From Paracentrotus lividus (Eukaryota > Echinodermata > Echinoidea > Camarodonta > Echinidae), in NCBI GenBank assembly GCA_940671915.1, contig CALNVZ010003426.1, positions 5,504,281-5,568,280 of the forward strand: a stretch of 64,000 bases of DNA, given 5' to 3'. Of this stretch, positions 36,960-46,566 are shown piece by piece. The translations under genes and the position numbers were made by a program. How positions within the stretch are numbered: the stretch's first letter is position 1; each line of letters opens with the position of its first letter. The notes under the pieces are model-generated. The model was given only the letters and a program-made list of their open reading frames with translations, was not told where the DNA came from and did no database searches.

Positions 36960-37085
36960 TTCTTCAGCGGCGGATCCAGGACTTTGAAACACGGATGGGT
37001 ATAGTCCAAAATTTGAAGAGTAAGAGGGGCTGTGATAGGGTCCTTAAAATGTACAGTATAAACAACAAAAAGACAAGATTTTCAA
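36960..37085 (+). repeat. GGCGGATCCAGG-type dispersed repeat fragment
   Basis: CAGCGGCGGATCCAGGAC near 36965 is followed by GGATGGGTATAG and AAGAGGGGCTGTG. Text of the form GGCGGATCCAGGA...GGGG recurs at 46921 (GGAGCGGATCCAAGAAAG) and 46574. I read it as one end of a degraded dispersed repeat; the far end is not identified. Confidence 0.4.
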
Positions 37086-37092
37086 TAACCTA

Positions 37093-37932
37093 CACTGAAA
37101 AGATAACTTTGTCACAAGGCCAGATTAATTCGTCAATCGGGGTAAAATAATTTGTTTTGCGATATAACTGTGAAATGACAAACTCATGGTAGTATACATA
37201 ACAAATTGATCGAGCACTATTACAAAGTTTCAACTGGTGTTGACAAAAACAAACTTGCGCATGACTGATTTATTTGCGTGACGACTCTTCGCAACCGTAA
37301 TTGACAAATCCTCTTCGCAGTCAATGTAGAAATGACGATTTTAAGTGGGCCATAACGAATTATAATACAATTATTTGCAGAAAAACAAATCAATTTGTTG
37401 ACGCAAAATGCATGACAAATTTAGCTCCTGAAGACAGTTTGGGAAACCCCGCACATAATCAGCGTCTTCGAATCACTCGCCGGTCGCCGTGATTTAGCTG
37501 CGAGGCAAGGCTTGAGTAGATCGAAAAAGGTAAACTTTTATACTAAAAAAATAAATTTGACTTTGTTTCCTCAGGAATTTCGAGGTTCTATTAAAACTGA
37601 CAAAAATATTAACTATCTGTATTGTTTGTTTATTACAGGTGTGTTTTCTGACTGTTACATGACAAATTAACGTCAAAATGCAGTACAAATTGATGAATGA
37701 AAAAAACAAATTGAAAAATGAGAATGAGGAATTAAAATGTTGCAATGACAAACTTTGAAAAAGGTTTGTCAAATTAGACCACTTTTCATGACAAATTAAA
37801 ATTCGTCATGTTATGGTGCATGACAAATCTATAATGACAAATCTTTGGCATGACAAATTTATTAATTTGTTAAATTAAACCACATTAATGACAAATTTAT
37901 ATTTGTCAATTGACAAAGTTATCTTTTCAGTG
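37093..37932. mobile_element. DNA element with perfect 22-bp inverted ends and TGACAAATT repeats
   Basis: The ends are CACTGAAAAGATAACTTTGT plus CA and the exact reverse complement, flanked by TA (37091-37092 and 37933-37934). The 840-bp body contains about ten copies of (C)ATGACAAATT or close variants, crowded in the right half (37650-37920) with a few in the left, some in reverse (AATTTGTCA, AATTCGTCATG). TA duplication suggests a Tc1/mariner-like or other TA-targeting transposase. The 92- and 63-codon frames inside have no transposase motifs, so it is non-autonomous. Intact ends suggest it is not very old. Confidence 0.9.
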
Positions 37933-38339
37933 TATGACAAAACCAACACGTCTTATAAAGATATCTAAAGAGTAAATATGGGAACAGAGATTTAAGATAA
38001 CACACATACACACTCACGCATAAACACGCCCACACATGGCTTTCCAATATTTACCTTAACATAGTTAGTTCTTTAGCTCTCAAAAAAGACGTTTTCAACA
38101 TTTAATATTAAACACAGGTATTGTTGGACTAGATCTGATGTTTTGTGGGAATTAATTCCCCTCCTTGATACAAATATTCACAAAAGAATTCAGAGAAGTT
38201 TTTATTCTCGAAAATGATCGGTGGAAAAAAAAATCCCTGACCTGTGTTGTACGAATGGACAGTCTTTAAATAATGAATTAGTTTGAGCAGATTGAGATTT
38301 GAACATTAATAACAAACAATTAATGGATATCAAATCAAC

Positions 38340-39115
38340 AAGAGGCAACATTCCGGGTTGCAAATATTAAGGAGAACTTGGACTTCTGTAAATTGAATTT
38401 GTAATGATCCTGATACCATTCTTCCGAAGGACTATTAACTTGTTTATATGGCTCCCATATTTTCCCGTTAAGCATTGCAATAAGTTAAGAGAGGCATAAC
38501 GATAGCATTATAAAGAGTTACTAAACTTTTCTTTGGTCATGTTGGTAAAAAGAAGCCTAACTTGGAAACTGCACCGACACTCCTCGAGCCCTCGGTACAA
38601 ATGTTACTGCGGTGATCTTTCCAAGTTAACTAATCATCAACTGTACCTCCAAGAAACGTTAAACTTTGTCTCCAGTTGATCAGATGACCCCCTATTGTCA
38701 ATAGGTCAATATTACTTGAGATTCCTTTGCCTTTTAATCTACATGATCTAAAAAGAAAGTATCGAATATTAGTTTTTTTTTGTTGCAACTAGTAACCAAT
38801 TAAATATATTGTGACCTTCAATATTTGTGACAAAATAAGATGATGCATGTCTTAGTAAAGAGAGAGCAAGCAAGTATAATCAGCAACAAGTGAACTGGTA
38901 AACTATTGAGATTTGTTTTTAATATCATTAATATCAAGAACATTATGGGACCCAAAAATGAGCCTTAGGGCACGCCGTATTGTACCTTCCTAGATCGAGA
39001 GTTAACTCCAGTAACCAAAACATACTGTAATATATTGGTAATAAGGATAAATGATTTACCAAAGAGGATTATTGCTGAACACGTGACCTCACAGGTACAA
39101 AACCATTCCCCTACT
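38340..39115 (-). pseudogene. Decayed LINE reverse transcriptase
   Basis: Conceptual minus-strand fragments in the order expected of a non-LTR reverse transcriptase: VTGVNSRSRKVQYGVP-stop-GSFLGP near 38935-39010 (family VPQGSxLGP; the Q codon is now TAA at 38965-38967); then VADYTCLLSLY near 38855-38890 in another frame (family FADDTxLL; the second Asp is Tyr); then FLGGTVDD-stop-LTWKDH near 38610-38660; then TLYNAIVMPLLTYCNA near 38472-38522; and INKLIVLRKNGIRIIT near 38400-38450. Several stops and frameshifts make it non-functional. The resemblance is to CR1/L2/Jockey-type LINEs. Confidence 0.8.
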
Positions 39116-39119
39116 GAGT

Positions 39120-39615
39120 AGGACTATGGTGACTTCTTGCGAAACAACGCGTCTTCTTTTCGTTTTATCATATCAAGAAAATGCTTACGGGCTATCATAA
39201 CTTCTCTTCTTCTGCTTCATCCGTCCGTTTATTCGTGACCTATCTCATTTACCTTTTTTTATTTCCCCGTTTTCTTTAACCCAAGACTTTAACCCAAGAT
39301 ATCTTCATCCGACTTGTCTGTAACTGTGTAACAGTAACTTCGTTCAAGAGCTTCAGGGGCTTTGCATTGATATCAGAGTGAAGGCGAGGTGACAGGGGAG
39401 AAAGACCAGGCAGATCAAGACAATTATAGTATTGCGTTTCCGTGTCACGGATCCTTTGACATGTGGTGAACTTCTGCGAATTTCTATGCCTGACACGTTC
39501 AACATATTGATGAGATATGTTTTATTACAATCTCTTCGTGCCATAGTGAATTTCTTGAGGTGTAGTTTCTTTTTCAAGATTATCTGAGTTCTGAAAAGTT
39601 TTATTTACAGTGATG
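39120..39615. other. Gene-free stretch beside the LINE relic
   Basis: This may include the decayed N-terminal part of the LINE at 38340-39115, but I cannot read reliable protein similarity. It contains a 74-codon minus frame without a motif. Confidence 0.35.
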
Positions 39616-40552
39616 ACAAAAGGGATGTCAGTTTAACTGGATATGTGTTAATTACTCAAAGCTATTGCAAACTAGACTGCAATCTTAATGTGGTTTCATA
39701 CAGGGCTTGGCGTTTAAGAATTGTGTGCAAACTTGCATTTGAAAAAACAAAAACAAAACAAAACAAAAAACAAAAAACGCCAAACCTGCTTTTAAAAACA
39801 CCATAAATCAAACTTTGTACTTTTAGGTAGGGCAAGGTGGTAAGGACCTGGAAACTGGACTTAACACATCAAATACAGAAGCTACATGAAAGGCGCCCTC
39901 AATCCGAACTGCACTAAAATTTCGCGTAACAAAATATATATTTAAAAAAATATTCCCTCACAAGCAGAAATAGCGCAAAATTAATAGTCTTGCGTAGTCT
40001 TGCGTGCAAACTGTCTTTCATTGCTCTCCGCCAAAAGATGAAGTATAAAAGAAGAAGAAGAAAAAAAAAGTGTTTAGAAAACACCACCAAGTCACATTTT
40101 TACTTGTATCCTGTAGGCACATGCTCTAAACCCTGCCCTAAACATGCCCTAAACTTATCATAAAAACTACCTTTCAACCATAACACTTCCTCTGATTACT
40201 AAATATATAACGCCTGCCGCAAATAATTAGTAATACCATTGTTGTACAAACCAAACGTCAACTGAGATTCGTAATAATTGGGACACGGAGTCTTGATAAC
40301 TGGAATTAGTTGGATGGTTACATTACTGCTATCATTGCCTCATCCGGGATTTAATTATAAATTATTGTATTGTATTATATTGTATTGTATTTTAATTCAT
40401 TTGAAATATGCAAAACTTCAAACACAAATGAAATTACAGCATGAAAAACGAAATAGAATGAATGGCTGGATAGCCCACTCAGAGTAGTAATAAAGGAAGA
40501 TGAACACTAATTGCAAAGACAACTGATTAGTATGATATGTCCTTTGGGAGAG

Positions 40553-40600
40553 TATTAATTAATTAATTAATTAATTAATTAATTAATTAGAGTATTAATT
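40553..40600. repeat. (AATT)n repeat at the duplication junction
   Basis: About eight AATT units plus a second GAGTATTAATTA lie exactly between the two duplication copies. Microhomology here could have mediated the duplication. Confidence 0.85.
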
Positions 40601-41220
40601 ATAAAAGGGATGTCAGTTTAACTGGATATGTGTTAATTACTCAAAGCTATTGCAAACTAGACTGCAATCTTAATGTGGTTTCATACAGGGCTTGGCGTTT
40701 AAGAATTATGTGCAAACTTGCATTTGAAAAAAACACACAAAACAAAAACAAAAAACAAAAAACGCCAAACCTGCTTTTAAAAACACCATAAACCAAACTT
40801 TGTACTTTTAGGTAGGGCAAGGTGGTAAGGACCTGGAAACTGGACTTAACACATCAAATTCAGAAGCTACATGAAAGGCGCCCTCAATCCGAACTGCACT
40901 AAAATTTCGCGTAACAAAATATATATTAAAAAAAATATTCCCTCACAAGCAGAAATAGCGCAAAATTAATAGTCTTGCGTAGTCTTGCGTGCAAACTGTC
41001 TTTCATTGCTCTCCGCCAAAAGATGAAGTATAAAAGAAGAAGAAGACAAAAAAAAAAGTGTTTAGAAAACACCACCAAGTCACATTTTTACTTGTATCCA
41101 GTAGGCACATGCTCTAAACCCTGCCCTAAACATGCCCTAAACTTATCATACAAACTACCTTTCAACCATAACACTTCCTCTGATTACTAAATATATAACG
41201 CCTGCGGCAAAGAATTAGTA

Positions 41221-42192
41221 GGGTACATGCAGGTGATATGGGCCCCCTAAGCTCATTTGCCTAATTTGCATAAAATTACAGAATGACACAAAAACTAATG
41301 TATGTTTATATGAATCAATAACTACTGCTCTAACTTTTATTGTGAAGACAAACAATTATCACCAACCCCCCTGTCTGCAATATTCAAATGTTGACGTCAT
41401 TACCAAAGTGCCCATATTACCTGCATGTGCAGGTAATATGGGCATATGTATTTAATGTATGTTTTAAAAACTACAATGACTCTACCATGTCTGGAATTTG
41501 CTTAAACTGTTGAAAATCATTAACTTTAAGACATAATTTGAAATTATAAGACCTTCATTAAATCCTTTGACTATAGATTTCATTGTTATGTATTTTGTAC
41601 ATTATATCTTTTTAAAATATTATTTAAATATTATTTTCATTATACAAGTCAATATAGGCCTACAATAAGTTATTTATATTAATTATATACTGTGAATATA
41701 CCCCAAAAAAATCGTAGCAAAGAAATTGATGCCTCATCCCAATACTAAGTGCCAGAACCATTTCCGCCTTTTTGGATGTCCCATATTACCTGCACTAATG
41801 TTGCTGTGTCAGGCAAGCATTCAATGCCAAATTGCACCCCTTCACTAAAACAAAATGACGTGTACACGCTAGTATGATCAAAATTAAACTATAAGCTTAC
41901 TAAATATACAAAACAATTGAGGTTAGCCCCTCAAACACTCTTTCACCATCACATTCTGTGAAATATCAAATTTTACATCAGGGTAAAAAAATGCCGTAAG
42001 TTTTACCTACCTTGTTGGTTTTCAGCAATTTTCTCAGAAAATTTCGGAATCAGATGCTCTCACGACGATATATTTTCGTACACAGTTCATATGAACAACA
42101 TTACAGTGCTCACACCGGTCACCGGTCACCGGTGGACGGTCACGACATGATTTGCTTCAGGTGGCCCATATTACCTGCTGGCCCATATTACA
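41221..42192. mobile_element. DNA element built on CCCATATTACCTGC, 972 bp
   Basis: It is present in the right duplication copy and absent from the left, so its limits are read directly: left flank AATTAG-TA, right flank TA-CCATTG. The word GCAGGTRATATGGGC occurs at 41228 in one orientation, as a 34-bp palindrome at 41410-41443, inverted at 41779-41793, and twice inverted at the right end (42163-42190). GGTCACCGGTCACCGG near 42118 is a second small repeat. It is non-coding. The family is unknown to me. Confidence 0.85.
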
Positions 42193-42524
42193 TACCATTG
42201 TTGTACAAACCAAACATCAACTGAGATTCGTAATAATTGGGACACGGAGTCCTGATAACTGGAATTAATTGGATGGTTACATTACTGCTATCATTGCCTC
42301 ATCCGGGATTTAATTATAAATTATTATATTGTATTATATTGTATTGTATTTCAATTCATTTGAAATGTGCAAAACTTCAAACACAAATGAGATTACAGCA
42401 TGAAAAACGAAATAGAATGAATGGCTGGATAGCCCACTCAGAGTGGTAATAAAGGAAGATGAACACTAATTGCAAAGACAACTGATTAGTATGATATGTC
42501 CTTTGGGAGAATATTAATTATTTC

Positions 42525-42945
42525 CTACCTTCAGTACCCGTCTGCGAGTACAATAGGGAAATTAGAGACATGTGATGATTACAACAAAATATAATAGGTG
42601 CGTTTGTAACAAGGGAAAATCAATAGTAGTTTTTCAATAGATTAATTTGCGAGGGAAAAGGATAATTACAGGTTTTTAATGATACCATTTTGCTAATCGT
42701 TTTTTTTCCTTCTCGAATTGACATGATTAATACATAAAGATAACGCTCAATGAAATACAAATTATGAATTACTTAATAAATATCTCATCATTAATAAAAA
42801 TTTGCTGTCATATTTCGGATGATGATAACAGTTGTCATAATCCGAATTTAATTTTCATATAATGTAGATTTAAATTTATTGTGAAGAAATATAAACCAAA
42901 CTTCTACAATTTTTTGTACGAATTTTGTTTAGTTTCTTTTCTTTT
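42525..42945. other. Gene-free stretch
   Basis: AT-rich unique sequence, nothing notable. Confidence 0.5.
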
Positions 42946-42950
42946 CTGTG

Positions 42951-42983
<33 letters not shown>

Positions 42984-43018
42984 ATGTGTGTGTGTCTGTG
43001 CATGTATGTGTGTGGGTG
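42946..43018 (+). repeat. (TG)n microsatellite with TA/TC interruptions
   Basis: TG units broken by TATATG, TATG, TCTG and CATGTATG. Confidence 0.9.
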
Positions 43019-43019
43019 T

Positions 43020-43675
43020 TTTTCAATGTTTTGTTTTTTAATTTGATTTTTAATCTTTTACTTTCAAAATAGTACGTTCTCTGTTTTAGTACACTCAAGG
43101 CTGTGGTCCTGCGATTCTATATACCTACTGGTTAAATGCAATAATGCATTCCCCTAAATCTCACAATTTGTAAACCCTCTGATCATTTGGTCGCAGTAAC
43201 GTAATATTTCTTTTGAGAAGATTAATTTCGTGCGTATTAGATTCAATATTTGTGTATATGAGGATTTGAAAAAGGTTATAGAAACAAAAAGATTGCTTTT
43301 CGTCAATATTTGTCATGACCAAAGGGGTATTCGAGAAACAAATAATGTACAATTTTTAACTAAACTTTTGCCCACAGACGTTTTTATAAGTACTCGAAAT
43401 GTGTTTGTTTTGTGGGATTTTTAGTCTGGTTATGCATTTTTGCGTAATTTAGGAAGGTATTTGACGTCATACAGAAAACAATGTCTATATCCAGTCTACC
43501 CTCATGCTTTTGTTATTATGGTCATACTGTCGGCAATGTCTGTGCTTTGTGTTCTATATGTCTTGTATAGATTTAACAGTTGCTTAGTATTTTAGGGCTG
43601 CTGACATAAAATTGAAAAATATTGAACAGGACTCGCATTAAAAACCTAGTGGCTACAAGAGTAATAAAGAGTAAA
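43020..43675. other. Gene-free stretch
   Basis: No gene is seen; overlapping 63-64-codon frames on both strands at 43161-43424 have no motif. Its right end leads into the ATT/T tract. Confidence 0.45.
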
Positions 43676-43676
43676 T

Positions 43677-43800
43677 CATTATTATTATTATTATTATTAT
43701 ATTATTATTATTTATTTATTTTTTTATTTATTTTTATTTTATTTTTTTTTTTTTATTTTTATTTTTAATTTATTTATTTATTTTTTTTTTTTTGGGGGGG
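43677..43800 (+). repeat. (ATT)n and T-rich tract ending in a G run
   Basis: ATT units (43677-43712), then TTTA/TTTTTA low complexity, then GGGGGGGG near 43794. The upstream AATAAAGAGTAAATC could be the 3' end of a SINE with an (ATT)n tail, but I see no promoter boxes. Confidence 0.75.
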
Positions 43801-44269
43801 GAGGGGTTCATGAGATTAAATGGTAGAAGGTATTGTCCTAAAGAGATTTTGAAAGGTTATGACAGCTCACCTAATAATAGTTGTGTTGTTGTGAGGTTTT
43901 AGAATGAACAAATTGCCCAACTCTGCTGAGAGTAACTGCACATAAAAATGCAAGTATTGGACTAGATACAAAACATTTCAACTGTTACTTGTCATGTTAT
44001 TACTACGAGGTCAATTGAAGAGCAATCCTTTGCACTGGACCTTTCTACGATACTATTATTGCAAAATACCATGAAAAGAAGCCTAAAATTAATTTGGTAA
44101 CTTTTCCCACTTTGCCTACACTTCACTAGATTTTCATTAATTCTACATGAGACAATTAATTGAGAGTTGCACAACAAAAACATGTAAACGAACATATATA
44201 CAAACAATCTGCTTAGATTAATTAGATGCATTTATTTATTATTTACGATTCTTTACCTTGAATCATACC

Positions 44270-44490
44270 TTGATGGCCACACCTCACTGTCTTAATAACG
44301 AGGATTACCATGACGAGGTGATTATGTCAGGTTTAAGGGGGCCCTTAGAGCCCATTTATAAACCCAATTTGGATATTTAGTTTTTTAATTGAAGGAGTGT
44401 TAGTGCCTCAACTACTGACTGGAGGAGTTTTTTGCATCGATCGACGACCCTTTGACCGAATAAATGCTTCCTTGTGTCTAATCTAGATCT
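44270..44490 (-). mobile_element. LINE C-terminal fragment and 3' UTR, minus strand
   Basis: The minus strand reads RLDTRKHLFGQRVVDRCKK, then LLQSVVEALTLLQLKN, and stops at 44377-44379. The family form is RLDxRKxFFxQRVVDxWNxLPxEVVEA, typical of the end of CR1-like LINE proteins. The expected W-N is changed to C-K and the P is lost, so the copy is decayed; a stop lies just upstream as well. The following AAACCTGACATAATCACC text is probably 3' UTR. No tail is evident. Confidence 0.7.
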
Positions 44491-44499
44491 CTACTTGGC

Positions 44500-45074
44500 C
44501 AAATTTAACATTTTATAAAGACGAAAAAATCTTATCAAGGGGGAAAACCCCTAAGATTATGAAATATAAAACAAACTCCGTTGGGGCATTTTATCCTCTG
44601 TGCGATAGATCTATGCCAGAAATTATAATTGCAGATGAGGTATTGTATTATCCATAACTGTTCGTCTACGTTGCATTCTACATCTTTTATGCAAAATATA
44701 CCACATTCATTTCCTGTTAAACAATATCAATTACTGCCTTTAACCTTTTGTAACTTTGAATTAATTGTACCAAAAATTAAAAATAAATAAAAATAAATAA
44801 ATATCTAAAAGGTGTAGTATTTGGCTTTTAAAGAATACACGAGTGACCTAAATTCTAGATGCCGGTTACAATATTTTGGTTTGTATGGTTTGTTTTGTGG
44901 TAAGTGCGGACATATTCAGTTCTTTCAACCTAGAAAAAAAGAAACTCAATTTAATGCATAATTTAATGGGAACTGTGATTCAATAGTCGTGAGCGCACGA
45001 CTTGATGTTTCACTTCAAGATGGTTTCTTAAATGATTCCTTTAGTATGAAAAATATGAAATTTTACAGGTACTA
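44500..45074. other. Gene-free stretch
   Basis: AT-rich unique sequence leading to the left TA of the large motif-array element. Confidence 0.5.
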
Positions 45075-45088
45075 CCCTTACAAAAATG

Positions 45089-45175
45089 TCCTGTGGTATT
45101 CCTATGGTATTTCTGAATGTCCTGTGGTATTCATATGGTATTTCTGAATGTCCTGTGGTATTCCTATGGTATTTC
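45089..45175 (+). repeat. Tandem repeat TCCTGTGGTATTC..TATGGTATTTCTGAATG
   Basis: Two full units and a partial third of about 38-39 bp (starting near 45089, 45119 and 45149) lie directly inside the left terminal repeat. Each contains GTGGTATTC and ATGGTATTTCT. Confidence 0.8.
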
Positions 45176-45270
45176 TACGGTACAGTAAAATACCATAGAA
45201 GTACCGTAGGAAAATACCACACAGGAAAAGGGTACCTTAAGAATACCATACAGCAGTGCTGTGGTATTTG

Positions 45271-45870
45271 GCACAAATACCATATGTATGGTATTGCTGT
45301 ATGGTTTTTTTGGCACAAATACCATATGTATGGTATTGCTGTACGGTTTTTTGGCAGAAATACCATATGTATGGTATTGCTCTGTGGTTTTTTGCCACAA
45401 ATACCATATGTATGGTATTGCTGTATGTTTTTTTTTGGCACAAATACCATATGTATGGTATTGCTGTATGTTTTTTTGCAGAAATAACAATATGTATGGT
45501 ATTGCTCTAGGTTTTTTGGCACAAATACCATATGTATGGTTTTTTTGGGCAGAAATACCATATGTATGGTATTGCTCTATGGTTTTTGCCACAAATACCA
45601 TATGTATGGTATTGCTGTATGGTTTTTGGCACAAATACCATAATGTATGGGTATTGCTGTAATGGTTTTTTTTGGCACAAATACCAATGTATGGTATTGC
45701 TGTATTGTTTTTTGGCACAAATACCATATGTATGGTATTGCTGTATGGTTTTTTGGCACAAATACCATATGTATGGCATTGCTGTATGTTTTTTTTGGCA
45801 CAAATACCATATGTATGGTATTGCTGTATGTTTTTTTGGCACAAATACCATATGTATGGTAGTAGCAGCG
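45271..45870 (+). repeat. Tandem array, about 15 units of 40-44 bp
   Basis: Each unit reads GGCACAAATACCATA, TGTATGGTATTGCTGTA, then TGG and a T run. ATACCATATGTATGGTAT is a near-perfect palindrome within every unit. The T-run length varies from 4 to 9 and accounts for most unit-length differences. One unit (near 45519) lacks the GGTATTGCTGT part. Units differ by few substitutions, so the array is young or homogenised. There are no unique spacers. Confidence 0.95.
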
Positions 45871-46035
45871 GTACCATACAGCAGTACCATACACCAGTAC
45901 CATACAGCAGCACCATACAGCAGTACCATACAGTAGTACCATACAGCAGTACCATACATCAGTACCACACATCAGTACCACGGCAGTACCATACAGTAGT
46001 ACCATACAGCAGTACCATACAGCAGTACCATACAG
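45868..46035 (+). repeat. Tandem array of ACCATACAGCAGT (13 bp), about 13-14 units
   Basis: Units ACCATACAGCAGT with minor variants (CACCAGT, CAGTAGT, CATCAGT). The word is the reverse complement of the TGCTGTATGGT segment of the 41-bp array immediately to its left, so the two arrays face each other and could pair as a long hairpin. Confidence 0.93.
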
Positions 46036-46049
46036 CAGAATCATACAGT

Positions 46050-46349
46050 AGTATGTAGCTTTAGGTATTCATTGTTGAAACTTTAGCAAAATACAGGCCT
46101 AATTTCTCAATAAGTGAAAATGACAGCCATGTCAGATATTACTTTCATGTTAGTACCACACCAGTTAATACCACACAGCAGTACCATACAGCAGTACCAT
46201 ACAGTTGTACCATGAAGCAGTACCATACAGCAGTACCACATAGCAGTATCATACAGTAGTATGTAGCTTTAGGTATTCATTGTTGAAACTTTAGCAAAAT
46301 ACAGGCTTAATTTCCCAATAAATGAAAATGACAGCCATGTCAGATATTA
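46050..46349 (+). repeat. Direct duplication inside the element, period 208 bp
   Basis: GTATGTAGCTTTAGGTATTC through GCCATGTCAGATATTA occurs at 46051-46140 and again at 46259-46349 with very few changes. Each copy is preceded by a short ACCATACAGCAGT run. This is an internal tandem duplication of array end plus unique segment. Confidence 0.9.
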
Positions 46350-46566
46350 TTTTCCTGCTCAAAATTTGTTTGTTTGATGTAGAAAATTCCATGAACCGTT
46401 AAATCTGCTTACACTCAAACGTCACGTGGAGCGATGAAATGCACATGTGTTTTGTTGTTGTTGTTGTTGTTTTTTTGTTTACATAGGTTAAGTTTGAAGC
46501 ATGTTTCTGTTAGGGATGGGAGCCTCTGTTACAATCGGCCCGTGTTACAATTGTCCCGGTCTCCCT

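Larger units (their letters stand above)
39618..42520. repeat. Tandem segmental duplication (about 943-bp unit)
   Basis: Copy 1 is 39618-40560. Copy 2 is 40603-42520 and contains an extra 972 bp (41221-42192). Both copies start AAAAGGGATGTCAGTTTAAC and end CTTTGGGAGARTATTAATTA, and they agree closely along their length, so the event is recent. Recurring landmarks are CAGGGCTTGGCGTTTAAG, GGGCAAGGTGGTAAGGACC, GAAAGGCGCCCTCAATCCG and CATCCGGGATTTAATTATAA. The paired 69-71-codon frames in both copies are conserved only because the DNA is. I recognise no gene. Confidence 0.93.

Noticed and set aside
45271..45870. CRISPR-like regular array
   Set aside because: The units are directly tandem with no unique spacers, the genome is eukaryotic, and the unit itself is variable in its T run.
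45164..45955. 263-codon minus frame and several 120-155-codon frames with repeated peptides (NTIHMVFVPKK type)
   Set aside because: They follow from the 41-bp and 13-bp tandem repeats and occur in several frames and on both strands at once, so they are not selected protein.
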